Below the pieces are notes generated by a model. That model had not been told where the DNA came from. It did not search any database and saw only the letters and a list, made by a program, of their open reading frames with translations. 64,000 nt of DNA, from NCBI RefSeq assembly GCF_040939455.1, contig NC_134106.1:71774001-71838000 (forward strand). Reading direction: 5' to 3'. Below, in pieces: positions 47,291-60,394 of the stretch (within the stretch, counting starts at the first letter, position 1; each line of letters opens with the position of its first letter). Source of the stretch: Microcebus murinus (Eukaryota > Chordata > Mammalia > Primates > Cheirogaleidae). Both the position numbers and the translations under genes were made by a program.

Positions 47291-47462
47291 GGAGGTGGGT
47301 TAGCCTAGTGGTCTCAAGGTGTGGTCCCTAAATAACAGCTTCAACATCACACGAGAACTTGATTAAATGCAAATTTGGGATCCCCACTCCAGACCTACTG
47401 AATTAGAAACTGTATAGGTAGGGCCAGGACTCTGATGTAAGCTAAAATTTGAGAACCACCTG
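47291..47462 (-). mobile_element. MER5A (hAT-Charlie)
   Basis: AGTGGTCTCAAGGTGTGGTC, GCTTCAACATCACACGAGAA, CCAGACCTACTGAATTAGAA and TAAAATTTGAGAACCACCTG match the MER5A consensus from end to end in reverse. Confidence 0.88.
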
Positions 47463-47664
47463 TCTAGAGTTCATCTGAATCTGCTTATTATTTTCCTCTG
47501 TATGTTTATCACATATTATTGATTTTATTACTGTTAATAAAACAATATAGCATTTATTAATTAGGCATTTATTATGAACCAACACAAAAATGGAAAAGAC
47601 ATGGCATTTTCTCAATAAGAGTTCACAAAATGATGAGAAACTCAAATTTTTAAAAATTTTTCCC
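47463..47664. other. AT-rich DNA between MER5A and an Alu
   Basis: No element or gene is recognised here. Confidence 0.3.
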
Positions 47665-47998
47665 GGCCGGGCACGGTGGCTCACGCCTGTAATCCTAGCA
47701 CTCTGGGAGGCTGAGGCGGGCAGATTGCTCGAGGTTGGGAGTTCGAAACCATCCTGAGCGAGACCCCGTCTCTACTAAAAATAGAAAGAAATTAATTGAC
47801 CAACTAAAAATATATATACAAAAAATTAGCCGGGCATGGTGGTGCATGCCTGTAGTCCCAGCTACTTGGGAGGCTGAGGCAGGAGGATCACTTGAGCCCA
47901 GGAGTTTGAGGTTGCTGTGAGCTAGGCTGATGCCACGGCACTCACTCTAGCCAGGGCAACAAAAGTGAGACTCTGTCTCAAAAAAAAAAAAAAAAAAA
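47665..47998 (+). mobile_element. Strepsirrhine-type Alu, full length
   Basis: Sense Alu from GGCCGGGCACGGTGGCTC to a poly-A tail of about 18. AATTTTTCCC before it and AATTTTCCCC after it form the target duplication. Confidence 0.95.
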
Positions 47999-48879
47999 TT
48001 TTCCCCTAGAAAGTTTACCTGTTTAGGGAAACTCAATTTTAACCCAGACAATTGTAATCTGCACTATAGCCAATGGATAAACACAATAAGGGCGTAGAGG
48101 AAAAATGGATTCATTTCCACTGATAAGCTGGCAGAAAGAATCATTGAAAAAACGATGCATGATTTGGATCTTGAAGGACACGTGCAATTTCCAGTGAGCA
48201 GAGAAGGAGGAATTATTACTTAATAACAGTCCAACTATCCTTAAACTGAGTCTTCTTTTACACTCAACAGAGCAGAATAGCTGTTAACCCTAATATCTTT
48301 TATGTACCCGGCAAGTCAGGCAGCCTCCTTTGCTGGTGGCTCTCACTGATAACAGGAAAGGGAAAATAAATGCTCCTCATTAGTTCACAAGGTCACTAAT
48401 CACCCAAGGTCAGGGCTGGGGTCTGTTAACCCAGATGCCACTGGTTTTGAGTGAAGGAGCAATATGTAGAGGGGAGAATTACCTGGTGACAGCAAGAATG
48501 TGTTGCTGTATGTGGTGCCAGAAATGGGGAGAGGGAGATGGGAAGACATTAACAAAGGAGGAGAGAAGAAATGGAGGAGGACTTGAGTGAACTTGGCAGC
48601 TGCTGAGTGGAGGCTGTCGGGAAAGAGGAAGAAGCACTAGTTCAGTAATAACTGTACTTTGCCTCCTAAATTATATTCCAATAACACTTTGCATCCTGAA
48701 AACTTAAGAGGAAATTGAAGCCAGACTTTCAATTATTTAAAACTGCAACACAGTATACTTGGGGCTAGGTCAGAGCTGGGATCCAGGCTGTTTTGAGGAG
48801 TCTGACTACAACACCCACTAGAGAGATCCTCTCTGAAATCAGGTTGGGTTAGCCCCTGGGTCAGTCTGGGTCTAAGCAG
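47999..48879. other. Intergenic DNA, nothing recognised
   Basis: Weak resemblance to the old repeat type seen at 7525-8230 near GATCTTGAAGGACACGTGCA (48168), but too little to call. Confidence 0.3.
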
Positions 48880-49440
48880 AAGAGAGAAATCATACAGTAA
48901 CTTGACCAGGGAAAGTTTTTATAAAGAATGATCTATAATAGTGGATTGCAGTCACAAGGGATTGGCCAGTAAGAAGCAAAGAGAACTCTGAAGAATATAG
49001 AAATGGCAGATATAAGGAGCAGCTGCTACCTCTGGGTCCATTAGGGCTGGTAGCATGATGGAATTGCTGGGGTGCTGTATCAGCAGAACTTGCTGGAAAT
49101 CAACCCTATTGGATGCTGGGCAAAGCTGCTCATGGGGAGGTTCAATGGAGGTGCTTCACTATAAAACTGCCACCGGTGGAGTGCCAGGGGAAGCTGCTGG
49201 CCCCCAGGCATTGCAGGAGCTTGGGGCTGGAGAAGCTATGTTTACCACGGGAACCTATTGGACAAATAAGTGCACTGGAACCAGAAGGCAAAACTCTTTT
49301 TTCCTGCAATGTCTCTCTAGCACCCTCTACTGACAAAGCTTTAGTGTCTCTGGGAAAGGAAAAATATTTAAAGGTCCCAGACTCATTTCCACCCAGCAGG
49401 CAAAATGGGTGAATCTGGAGCTGAGAAACAATGAATTGAT
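48880..49440 (+). mobile_element. Ancient dispersed repeat, family uncertain
   Basis: GGATTGGCCAGTAAGAAGCA, TAGCACCCTCTACTGACAAA, AAAATATTTAAAGGTCCCAG and GAGCTGAGAAACAATGAATT with GATAACTGGCACA recall a dispersed mammalian repeat that I cannot name. Open frames of 90-150 codons across it are therefore not called as genes. Confidence 0.45.
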
Positions 49441-49444
49441 AACT

Positions 49445-50985
49445 GGCACACCCCATAAATATCACCATCTTCATATGGTAACCTAATCTTTGATAAAGCA
49501 GACAAAAATATACTTTTCTTGGGGAAAAGAATCTATCTTCAATAAATGGTGCTGGGAAAACTGGATATCTACATGCAGAATCAGGATCCCTACCTTTCAC
49601 CTCTCACAAAAATCCACTCAGGATGGATAACAGACTTAAACCTAAGGCATGAAACCCTAAGAATCCTATAGAAGATGTTAGGAAACCCCTCTCAGACATT
49701 TGCCTAGGCAAAGAATTTTTGAAGAAGATCCCCAAAGCAATCACCGCAGCAACAAAAACAAACAAATGGGATCTGATCAAACTAAGAAGCTTCTACTCAG
49801 CCAAAGAAATTATCATTAGAGCGAATAGACAACCTACAGAATGGGAGAAAATATTTGTTCTCTACTCTTCCGATAGAGGTCTGATAACAAGAATCTATCT
49901 AGAACTCAAAAGATTTAACAAGAAAAAAATCAAACAACCCCATCAAGAAATGGGCAATGAAAATGAACAGAAACTATTCCAAAGAAGGCAGAATAATGGC
50001 CAGCAAAAGTATAAAAAATGCTCAACATCTCTAATTATTAGAGAAATGCAAATTAAAACCACAATGAGATATCATCTAATCCCAGTGAGATTGGCCTGTA
50101 TCAAGAAATACCAAAACAACAAATGCTGGCGAGGATGCAGAGAGACAGGAACGCTCTTACACTGCTAGTGGGACTGCAAATTGGTGCAACCTTTGTGGAA
50201 AAGAATTTGGAGATACTTCAAACAGCTAAAAATAGAAATACCATTCGACCCAGCAATAGCATTATTAGGCAACTACCAAAAAAGAGCATAAGTCATTCTA
50301 TTATAAAGACATCTGCACCCAAATGTTTTTGGCAGCACAATTCACTATTGCAAGGACGTGGAAACGACCCAAGTGCCCGTCAATTCATGGCTGGATAGTT
50401 AAAATTTGGTATATGTTTACAATGGAATATTACTCAATTATAAGAAATGACAGTGAGCTAGCACTGCTTATATTATCCTGGATTGAGCTTAAGCCCATTA
50501 TCCAAAGTCAGGTGACACAAGATCAAAAAAATGGGCTCCATATGTCCTGGCCGTCACATAGATACTGACTGATTTTCAATATGGTTCTCAAAGGGGGGGG
50601 GTGTTCACCAGAGATTTGGGAGGTGGGGGAGGGTAGACCCACATCTGAGAGACGCGGCGAACAGTGTGCAGTGGAAGGGCATACCTCTAACCTTTGCTAA
50701 GTAAAGGCCAAATTATAAAATCGAACCAAAATGTTATAAAAAAAAACAAACAAAAAACATTTATCGGGTGTCAGGCAGGTGGTGGGGAGGGGATAGGTTT
50801 ATATATATACATTATAAGTGCATTGTGCATTGATGGGGGCATGGGCATGCTTGAAGCTCTGACTCGAGGGGGGAGGGAAGGCCATAGCAATGTATGTAAC
50901 CTTAACATTTGTACTCCCTTATTATGCTGAAATACAAAAATAATAATAAAAAAAATTGTAAAAAAAAAAAAAAAGAATGTTCAGG
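49445..50985 (+). mobile_element. 5'-truncated L1 (ORF2 end, 3' UTR, poly-A)
   Basis: The best-preserved L1 here. ORF2 text runs from about CTAATCTTTGATAAAGCAGA with AATAAATGGTGCTGGGAAAA to the ORF2 3' end. An open frame of 149 codons (49719-50168) survives in the ORF2 C-terminal region, followed by others in shifted frames. The 3' UTR holds a G-rich run (AAAGGGGGGGGGTG at 50590) and GGGAGGTGGGGGAGGGTAG. The element ends in AATAATAATAA and a poly-A tail at about 50940-50974. It is inactive. Confidence 0.88.
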
Positions 50986-51124
50986 ACACTGAAAAAAGAT
51001 ATCCTTTGATTTGAAAGGGACCTTCATTATCTGTAGAAAACAGCTTAAACTTGGCTATCATTGGAGTTTAAGCAGGTAGGGGCTTGCCTGATGGGCACCT
51101 GGCCATGTGAGCATCAAAGACTTT

Positions 51125-51605
51125 ACAGAAATGCATGTTCTTTGATCTAGGATTTCCATTCCTAAGAACCCCTGATAAGCAGAGGCAAAGAAATGTTTAT
51201 TGCTGTGTTATTTATGAGAGGGGGAAAAAAGCACTTAAAGGTCTGACATCAGGGTTAAATAAATGCTGGTGTGTTCACAAGATGAAATATTATGTGGTCA
51301 TTAAAATGATATTTTAAGATAATTTTTAACAATTATACTCATGGGAATGTACTCATGATATAAAAAGGGAAAAGGGAAAATATAATGTGTCTATAATATA
51401 TTGTACAAATACAATGTGTCTATAATATATTCCCAATTATGTTAAAATTTAAAAAGTGTGTTTATATAATAGAATAGGAGGAAATGATAATGGTGTTTGT
51501 CTCTGGATAGTGATTAATTTTTCTTTTCTTCATACTTGTCTATATTTGCCACATTTCCTGGACTGAGCATGTGTTACCTTTATAATTTAAAAAACTGTAG
51601 AGCAC
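51125..51605 (+). mobile_element. Old L1-like 3' fragment
   Basis: TTTATTGCTGTGTTATTTAT, GGTTAAATAAATGCTGGTGT and GAAATATTATGTGGTCATTA fit a diverged L1/HAL1 3' end. AATGTGTCTATAATATATT occurs twice, at 51384-51402 and 51413-51431. Confidence 0.6.
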
Positions 51606-52393
51606 ATTCAAGGAATATGCACATGTCCAGGTTCAGTAGCAGGAAGGAAGCCTGACTTCACAATTCCTTCTAAAGGGTTACATTCCAAATCTGATTTGTC
51701 TCCAGGAGCACAGACCTTTAACTGCCTATTTGCAGCTCCACTGGGTACAGGCAGGATGAGGATCTTTTCTGCTCATATCATTTCCTCTTCCTATATCTCT
51801 TGAATCTTTCCTTCTTTTGTGCAAGAGGAGAGAGAACAAAAACATGCAGCAGCATGATAACGTGGCCTTCATAAAACTCTGTTCCTGACAGCAGGCAGCA
51901 GGGCTGTCCACAGTTTATACACTGAGTGCAGAACCTCTCTCCTTCCTCTTCAAAACCTCTCTCCTGCGCTGCTGGATATTTACCAATTCATTTGTATCTG
52001 ATGTTCCCTCTGAAACAATCACTGAGATAAGATGAGATTCCCTTTTCTTAGCTTTTCCCTTGCCAGATCAGCATACCAGAATCCTTTTTTAAAAAATAGA
52101 ATTCAGTATGGTAAAGATATCCATGCTGCTTCACAATAAAAATCTATAGTTCATGTCAAACAATAAAGTATATTAATCTTTATCTATTTTAATAGCTTCT
52201 TGTATGATAAAAAGGAATTGAATTTTCATAGGACACTTTTAATAAGTCACTGTGTGACCAACTCCTTCCTCTTTTCAGGAGTCTGATGGATATCCAGCCA
52301 TTTAATGACAGATATCACTGAGGAAATAATGAAAGAGGAAGAATAATGGAAAGGGTGGGGGAGGGGTGTTTAAACTATTATCCAATATGGCCC

Positions 52394-52397
<4 letters not shown>
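51606..52397. other. Intergenic DNA, nothing recognised
   Basis: AT-rich single-copy-looking DNA with no coding signal. Confidence 0.35.

Positions 52398-52446
<49 letters not shown>
52398..52446. repeat. (CA)n microsatellite
   Basis: About 24 uninterrupted AC units. Confidence 0.98.
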
Positions 52447-52449
<3 letters not shown>

Positions 52450-53039
52450 TGGAAAGACATTAAAATCCTCTCTGGCCTGTGGAGCAGAAAACAGCTGAAG
52501 GGGAAGTAAGAGCTTTAATTAATTTAGATGTAAATACCCACACTTGGCTGTGGCTACCATTTGGACAGCACAGACAGAGACTAGTGAGTTTGGAGATCCG
52601 AGAGCAGAGGAGCTCTGTTCCCTCTTTCTCTCCAGAACCGTGGGGCCTTGCAGGAGTATCTCATGCCCTCAAGCAGTGGGAGCTGCAGAGTAACAGTGGC
52701 TGAATGGGATGCCAGGGACACAGAGGTCTGGGGACAGCCTCACCGGTCTTCCTATGGCTCTGAAGTGACATGAGGGAACAGTCTCATTTTCCAGAGCCTC
52801 CCCTCGCCCAGGAAGGTACAGAAGTTTGATAAAAAAAGAGAAACACTAATCTCCAGGGTCTCTTGGTCATAATGAGGGATGCTGCAGTTGTGTTTTTTCT
52901 TATTTCTGTGGGCCAGGGTTTTTCTCCCCCTCTCCCCTGAGTTCTATTCTTATTCTTTGAATAGTTGTGAGTTGTACTTTTGTGTGAAGGAGTAGTACAA
53001 GGGCGGGGTCTTCTATTCTGCCATCTTGCTAACATCACT
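52447..53039. other. Intergenic DNA, nothing recognised
   Basis: Moderate GC sequence. An open frame of 74 codons (52479-52703) has no recognisable domain. Confidence 0.35.
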
Positions 53040-53530
53040 CTGGAAGTTTTAAAACTAGTCCAGAGGAGCCCATGTGCCCTTCACCCATGTTTCCTCAATG
53101 GTAAAATCCCATATATCCATAACAGAATATCAAAACCAGGAAATGCACATTGGTACAATACTAACTGGGTTATGGAGCTTATTCAGATTTCATCAGTTTT
53201 TATATGCATCCATTTGAGTGTGTGTGTATGTTTTTATGTAATTTCTCGCATGTATAAATTCATGTAACCACCACCACAATTAACATATAGAATCGTTACA
53301 TTGCCACAAACAACGCCTTCCTAAACCCCTTCTCTAGTGACTGGAAACACTAATCTGTTCTCCGTAGCTATAATTTTGCCATTTCAAGAATGTTATATAG
53401 GTGGAATAATATAGCATGTGACCTTTGAGACTGACTTTTTCCAGTCATCATATTATCCTTGAGATTCAAGTTGTATTTATCAAGAGTTTGTTCCATTTTG
53501 TTGCTGAGTAATGTTTTATTGTATGACTAC
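53040..53530 (-). mobile_element. Old L1 fragment, antisense
   Basis: TAACCACCACCACAATTAAC, TGCCATTTCAAGAATGTTAT and TTTTGTTGCTGAGTAATGTT are reverse-strand L1 3' text. Confidence 0.7.
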
Positions 53531-54179
53531 CATCATATGTGGGTATTTTTAAAACCATGTGCCTTTTTAAGTAGTAGCAAAACTAGGAACTGATATAGTG
53601 TAAAGGAAACTGTAGCAAGGTTAACTCTGCTGACTGGAATTGAAACAGAGAGAAGGATTTTGACATCTTTTTGTAATTCAAAAGACAGCAGTTTATAAGT
53701 AAGTTTTCTTTTCTTTTCTTTCCCCTGTCTTTTTTTCAAAGAATAAATAACACACTAAAATAAAGAAAATTAACTTGGCCAAAAAACCAGAATTGAATGC
53801 GTGGCAGTTTTCATGAAATGTTATTACGTATTTATATGCGTTTCTCATGTTGACTGAAACTTTGTTACCTAAAGGAAAGTCAACAAAGTATTCTTTGTTT
53901 TGGAGCAATTCCTGCTGCTCTGGCTTCTCTCTCCATTAGGACCCTCCTCCTGGCTCTGCTTAGTCTTTTAGAGTTCAATTTGACAAAAAAATTTATAAAT
54001 TATATCCTGATGTTATTTGTACCTGAAAATACCCAATGAGATGGGCAAGGCTGGTATTATTTTTCCCACCTTTCAAATGCACTGAGGCCTGGATAACTGA
54101 ATTATAAAAGAATGACTCTAATGTCTATCTAATGCTTTTCTTCTACTTTGGGGAGACAGAGTCTGGCTAAGTGGCCACC
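53531..54179. other. AT-rich intergenic DNA, nothing recognised
   Basis: TTTTCCCACCTTTCAAATGC with ACTGAGGCCTGGATAACTGA near 54060 may be a MIR trace. No gene signal. Confidence 0.35.
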
Positions 54180-54400
54180 AATACAGTTGCTTCCTGCTCC
54201 TGGGCACACAACTAAACTACACTTCCCATGTCACTTGCCCTTGGGTTGGGGCCTTGTGAGTTCTGAATAATGGACTGTAGACACAAATGGTGTCACCACT
54301 TCCAGACCTGCCTAGCCTACGATATTACCTATGAGCAATCTCAATCTTCTCTTCTCCATCCACCCTTAGGGACTTTAGAGGGTCTGTGTTGAAAAGGTTA
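54180..54400. mobile_element. Possible old LTR-like fragment
   Basis: CTACACTTCCCATGTCACTT, TTGGGGCCTTGTGAGTTCTG and GTGTCACCACTTCCAGACCT resemble the 5' part of the LTR-type repeat seen at 9400-9830. Weak. Confidence 0.4.
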
Positions 54401-56329
54401 ACACTGTCAGATACGTATTCATTTTTGCAGTTCATCTGTTTATGGCATTTGATATTTATGTAGGTAAAAAATAAAAGTAAGGCATAACAAGAAAAAAATT
54501 AGTACATCATAGGAAGGCATGTATGGGGAAAAATCATAGAAGCAGTGCATGCGTGGGGGTAAAATACCACATTATAACCTTCCACATTCCTATTTCAAAT
54601 ACAAACATAACCTTTGGAGGAGAGTATAAGAGCGAAGAGATAAAGAAGCAGGGTGAATCTGGAGAGACATTATGGGAGAGCTGTCTCTAGAGCATCCTGT
54701 GGCAGCTGTAAAAGCGTTTTGAGTGGGATAGGGTGAGCAGTTCAAACTGTTCCCACTGACCCAGGACTGGTCCCCAACATCTCAGTGAAGTCCCCTTGAG
54801 GGAAGAACGCATGCATATCCATGTCTTTGTCCTCGTGGCTGCTGACCTGAATGCTCAGGAGGCCTTCAGGCATATTGGGCACAGTAACCCTGACAGAGGG
54901 GAAGGAGAGACTTGAGGTTACAGTGCACCCTGACCTCTGATGGGGCCACACTTCCCTGGCTGCCCCAGGTGAGCCACCTGCTGGAGCCCATGTTCAGATA
55001 GTATGGCCTGTAGAAAACTCTGGGACAGTCTGGAGTTTTAGCAGCCTGGAGATACCCCCTTTCTGCAGGTCCTTGGCTCCTTCCTCTCTAGTGTGTGTGG
55101 GAGGAGTGGGAATAAGGAATTTCACAGAGTGGGTCAGGCCATTCCCATGGGAACTGCCCATCTGTGCCCTCTGCACCTGAGGCCTCCTGGGCAGCTGCAG
55201 GGAGACAAGATGTGAGAAGAGGTAGATAGGGATTGCTCCTCTGGCTCTCGTGGAAGGGCTTGGTAGAAAAAGTTAGGATGCCTTTCCCATGCAACAACGA
55301 ACTGTCTTCATCACTCTCTGTGTAGCAGGTACCAGATTCAGCTCCCTAGAACCCTGAGATGCCCTAGGAGTCCACAGGCTAGTGGAGGGGACAGCAGGTG
55401 ACAATTTTAAGGCCAAGGAAAAAGAACAGTGGCCTCAGCTGGGGGCCATGTGGCACAAACACCGAGGAGCATAGATGGGAGGCAGCCCCATGAGGTGTGG
55501 GCCCTCACAGAGGAGGAGCCAAAGGTATTCAACAGCACTCGGCCCATCCCGATTCTCCCCTGGTGCTATCACCTAATGAAAAGTAGAAAATGATTGTTTC
55601 TCTCTTTCTTTGTCTCCCATCCCCTCACTTTTCCCTCTTGTCCTCTTCCAGTTTTCCAAGCTTAGTGGCCCCTCTGTCTGGACTTTCCTTAAAGCTGAGC
55701 ACCAAGACAGTTTTAAGAGAGAGGCCCGTCTGCTGTTGTGGCGTGGGTCAGCACTGAAAGATTAAGATGGATGTACGCAAGGTACAAGACCTTTGAGAAT
55801 CAGGTCTTCCCCTGCAACTGAATGGGAAGGGAAGGAGGTCTGAGTGCCTATCAGCTGTGGTCACTTTCACTCTGCTCAGTCCCATGAGATGGTAGCCAGG
55901 CCCCAGGAGGATGAGTGAGTATGGAGAAGAGGGAGGCTGAGACCCCAGTTAAGCATTTCCAACCTCAGCAAAGATTCTTGGGTCCCAAATGTGACCTGGA
56001 AACACTACAGGCCTGGGAAATGAGGAGGACAGTGGCAACCATGACTAAATGCAGAGTAGGAACCTTCCTCTGATTCTCAGGGCTGTATAGCAATGTCCTG
56101 CAGTGCTATGACATCCCAGGAGGAAAAGGGGCCTGGCAGTGTCCAAGATGGACTATGTAGGATGGACAAGGTCTTGGAGTCAGAATTAAGTAGATTTAAG
56201 GAAAATTGATTTAGCAGAGTGGTATTTATACCCATTACATTTATTTATTTATACAAACCCTTTTTCCTACCTCACTCCTCTTAGAAGTAGAGTATCACTT
56301 ATATAAGCTATTATATATACATATAGTAT
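54401..56329. other. Intergenic DNA, nothing recognised
   Basis: Single-copy-looking sequence with moderate GC from 54640 to 56060. No exon of a known gene was recognised. AT-rich TATATACATATAG repeats occupy 56310-56350. Confidence 0.35.
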
Positions 56330-59300
56330 ATATATACATATAGATACATTTTATTTTTAGGTTTAGGTTCACAGCAAAATTGAGCAGAAAGTGCAAAGAT
56401 TTCCCATATACCCTCTGTTCCACATGTGCACAACATCTCTTACTATTGACGTTTGCAGAGTGGTACATTTCAATTCATAAACCTACATTGACACATCACC
56501 ACCTGAAGTCCATAGTTTACATTAGGGATCATTCTTCGTGTTGTACATTCTGTATGTTGGACAAATGTACAATGACAGGTATCCACCATTGTAGTTTCAT
56601 ACAAAATGGTTTCACTGCCCTAAAAGTCCTTTATTTTTTGCCTATTCTACCCTCCTTCCCCCACCTGCTGGCAACCATTGATCTTTTTATAGCTGCCATA
56701 GTTTTGCCTTTTCCAGAATTCCTGTAGTTGGAATTATACAATATGTAGCCTTTCCAGCCTGGCTTCTTTCACCTAATAATGTGCATTTAAGTTTTCTCCA
56801 TGATTTTTCACAGCTTGATAGCTCATTTATTTTTAGTACTGAATAACATTCCATTGCCTAGAGGTATCACAGTTTATTCATCCATTCACTCACTGAGAGA
56901 TATCTTGGTTACTTCCAAGTTTTGGTCATTATGAATAAAACTGCTATAAACGCTCATGTACAGGCTTTTGTGTGGACATAAGTTTTCAGTTCATTTGGAT
57001 AAATACCAAGTAGTGCGGTTACTGGATCATCTGGTAAGAGTATGTTTAGTTTTACAAGAAATTGCCAAACTGCCTTCTGAAGTGGCCATACCATTTTGCA
57101 TTCTCACCAGCAATGAATGAGAGTTCCTGTTGCTCTACATCCTCACCAGCATTTGGTGTTGCCAGTGTTTCAGATTTCAGATAGATGTATTTCATTGTTG
57201 TTTTCATTTGCAATTCCCTCATAACATATGATGTTGAACATCTTTTCATATGCATACTTTCCCTTTGTATATCTTCTCTGGTGAGGTGTCTGTTCAGGTC
57301 TTTTCCCATTTTTAATTGCTTTCTTCATTTTCTTATTGAATTTTAAAACTTCTTTATATATTTTGGATAATAGTCTTTTTCAGATGTGTCTTTTGCAAAT
57401 ATTCTCTCCCAATATGGGGCTTTTCTTATTCTCTTGGCATTGTTTCTCACAGAGAAGAATTTTTTAATTTTAATGAAGTCAAGCTTATTCATTTTTTTTT
57501 TTTTTTTTTTTTTACCATTTGGAGGATTGATTTGATGCATGGGGAAGTCAAGCTTATTAATTCTTTCTTTCATGGATTATGCGTTTGGTGTTATACTGAA
57601 AAAGTCATTGCCATGCCAAAGTTACCTAGATTTTTTCCTGTTATCTTTTAGGAGTTTATAGTTTTGTGTTTTACATTTTGACCTATAATCCATTTTGAGT
57701 TAATTCTTTTGAAGGACATAAAATTTGTGTCTAGATTGTTCCAGCACCATTTGTTGAAAAGACTATCTTTGTTCCATTGTATTGTTATTGCTCCTTTGCC
57801 AAAAATCAATCAACTATATTGTGTGAGTCTGTTACTGGGCTCTCTATTCTGTTCCATTGATCTGTTTGTCTATTCTTTTACCAGTATCACACTGTCTTGA
57901 TTATCATAGCTTTAAGTCAGATAAGGTCAGTCCTCTAACTTTCCTCTTCTCATTCAGTTTTTAGTTGGCTATTCTGGGCTTTTTGTCCCTCCATATAAAC
58001 ATTAGAATTAATTTTCCAATATCCAAAAATTAACTTGCTGGGATTTTGATTTGGATTACATTGGACCTGTAGGTCAAGTTGGGAAGAGCTGACATTTTGA
58101 CAATATTGAGTCTTCTTATCCATAATATGGAATCTCTCTCCATTTATTTAGTTTTTCCTTGTTATCTTTCATCAGAGTTTTGTAGTTTTGTTCATATAGT
58201 TCTTGTATAATTTTGATAGCTTTATACCTAAGTATTTCATTTTGGGGGTGCTAATGTAAATGGTAATGTGTTTTAAATTTCAAATTCCACTTGTTCATTG
58301 CTGGTATAAAGGAAAGCTATAAAAGCTTTGACTTTTGCAAAATTAACCTTGTATCTTGCAACTTTGCTATAATTGCTTATTAGTTCCAGGAGTTTTTTGT
58401 TAATTTTAAAATTTTTTCTTTATATAATTACATCACCTTCAAACAAAGACAGTTTTATTTCTTCCTTTGAAGCCTATATGTTTTTATATCTGTCTCTTGT
58501 CTGCTTGTATTAGCTATGACTTCCAATATAATTTTGGAAAGGAGGGGTCAGAGGGAACATACTTGACTTGTTCCTGATCTTAGCAGAAAAGCTTCAAGTT
58601 TCTTACCATTAAGTATTATGTTAGTTGTGTGGTGTTTTGTAGATGTTCTTTATCAGGTTGAGAAAGTTCCTCTATATTCCTAGTTTACTGAGAGTTTTTA
58701 ATCATGAATGGGCGTTGGAATCTGTCAAATGCTTTTTCTGCATCTATTGGTATGATCATGTAATTTTTCTTCTTTAGTCAATTGATGTAATGGATTACAT
58801 CAACTGGTTTTTGAATGTTAAACCAGCCTTGGATAACTGGTATAAATCCCACTTTGTCATGGTTTATAATTCCTTTTATACACCACTGTATTCAACTTGG
58901 TAATATTTTGTTGAGGGTTTTACATCTATGTTCATTAGAGATATTGGTCTGTAGTTTTATATTCTTGTAATGTCTTTGTCTGGTTTTGTTATTTGATCAG
59001 TGCTGACCTCATAGAATGAGTTAAGCAGTATTCCTCTGCTTCTGTCATCTGGAAGAGATTATAGACAATTTCTATGATTTTTTTATTAAGCTGTTGATAA
59101 AATTCACCAGTGAACCCATCTGTATCTGGTGCTTTCTGTTTTGGAAGATTATTAATTCTTTTTTGGTGGGAAAATTATTAATTCTTGATTCAATCTCTTT
59201 AATTGTTATAGGCATATTCAGATTCTGTTTCTTCTTAGGTTAGTTTTGGCAGATTGTGCCTTCCAAGGAATTGGTTCATTTTACCTAGGTTGTCAAATGT

Positions 59301-59965
59301 GTGGGCATGGAGTTGTTCATAATATTCCTGTATTTTCCCTTTAATGTCCATAGGATCTATAGTGATGTTCTTTCATTTTAGATATTAGTAATTGTGTCCT
59401 GGATCTTTTTTTCTTATTTAGTTTGGCTAGAGGCTTGCTTATCAATTTTATTGATCTTTTCAAAGAACCAGATTTAGGTTTTGTTGATTTTTTCTACTGA
59501 TTTTCTGTTTTCAATTTTATTGATTTCTGCTCTAATGTTAGTTATATCTTTTCTGTTAATTTAGATTTAATTTGCTCTTCTTTTTGTAGTTTTCTAAGGT
59601 AGAAGCTTAGATTATTGATTTTGATCTCTCTTTTTTCTAGTGTATATATTCAATGATATATATATATTGCCCTCTAAGCACTACTTTCATTGTGTCCCGC
59701 AAACTTTGATAAGTTGTATTATTTAGTTAAAAATATTTTTTTAAATTCTATTGAAATTTCTTCTTTGGCCTATGAATTACTTAGAAGTGTATTATTTAGT
59801 CTCTAAGTATTTTGAAAATTTCCAGTTGTCTTTATATTATCAATTTCTAGTTTAATTCTATTATAGTCTGAGAGCAGACATGATATAATTTCTACTGTTT
59901 TAAACTTGTTAAGGTGTATTTATGGCCCAGAATGTGTTATACCATGGTAAATATAATATATAGTT
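56330..59965 (-). mobile_element. Long L1, antisense (3' UTR and most of ORF2)
   Basis: The largest element of the window, about 3.6 kb, reading backwards from the L1 3' end (AACTGCTATAAACGCTCATG, GGATAAATACCAAGTAGTGC) into ORF2. Typical reverse ORF2 phrases include CCAGCACCATTTGTTGAAAA, TTCTGCATCTATTGGTATGA and TCCATAGGATCTATAGTGAT. Frames are broken throughout. A tiny A-tailed insertion lies inside it at 57490-57543. Confidence 0.9.
57490..57543 (-). mobile_element. Micro retro-insertion: about 30 nt plus A22 tail
   Basis: GAAGTCAAGCTTATT occurs at 57475-57489 and again, identical, at 57544-57558. Between them, read on the minus strand, lie about 30 nt (CCCATGCATCAAATCAATCC and a short remainder) and then 22 A. 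An exact 15-bp duplication and a pure A-tail are marks of L1-driven insertion. The source RNA cannot be told from so short a piece. Confidence 0.75.
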
Positions 59966-60394
59966 TACTTTTTTATTATATGGAGAGAATAGCATAATGA
60001 ATTATATTTTCATTACTCAGCTTCAGCAATTATCAACATGTGATCAATCTTATTTCATCAGTGACTTCTCTTTTCCTGGCTATTATAAAGCAAATTTTAG
60101 ATATGATATCATGTCATCAATAGATACTTCAGTATACATTATAATGTAGATATCACCTTTGAGAATGTAGTCCTTTGGAGTTCAGCAAAATCAGCCTGTA
60201 CTGAAAACCACTTGATATCCTTGGCTTTAGCTATCCTACCCCATACCCTACCCCTTGGCCCAAGCTAGATAAGTCTAATCTCTCTGTGCACTAAGACTCC
60301 ACGGGCTGCTGATACCAACTTGTCCACAGGAAGCTACTTTGGGTGGGTAAGGAGACGGTGTTGCAGTTGGCAGTCTGACTCCAGGTGTCACCAC
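59966..60394. other. AT-rich DNA, possible L1/L2 trace
   Basis: TATTTTCATTACTCAGCTTC with AATTATCAACATGTGATCAA resembles an old antisense LINE end, not firm. From 60180 single-copy-looking DNA. Confidence 0.35.

Noticed and set aside
49719..50568. Series of open frames up to 149 codons as a possible gene
   Set aside because: These are the surviving end of L1 ORF2 in several frames, inside a truncated retrotransposon with a poly-A tail.
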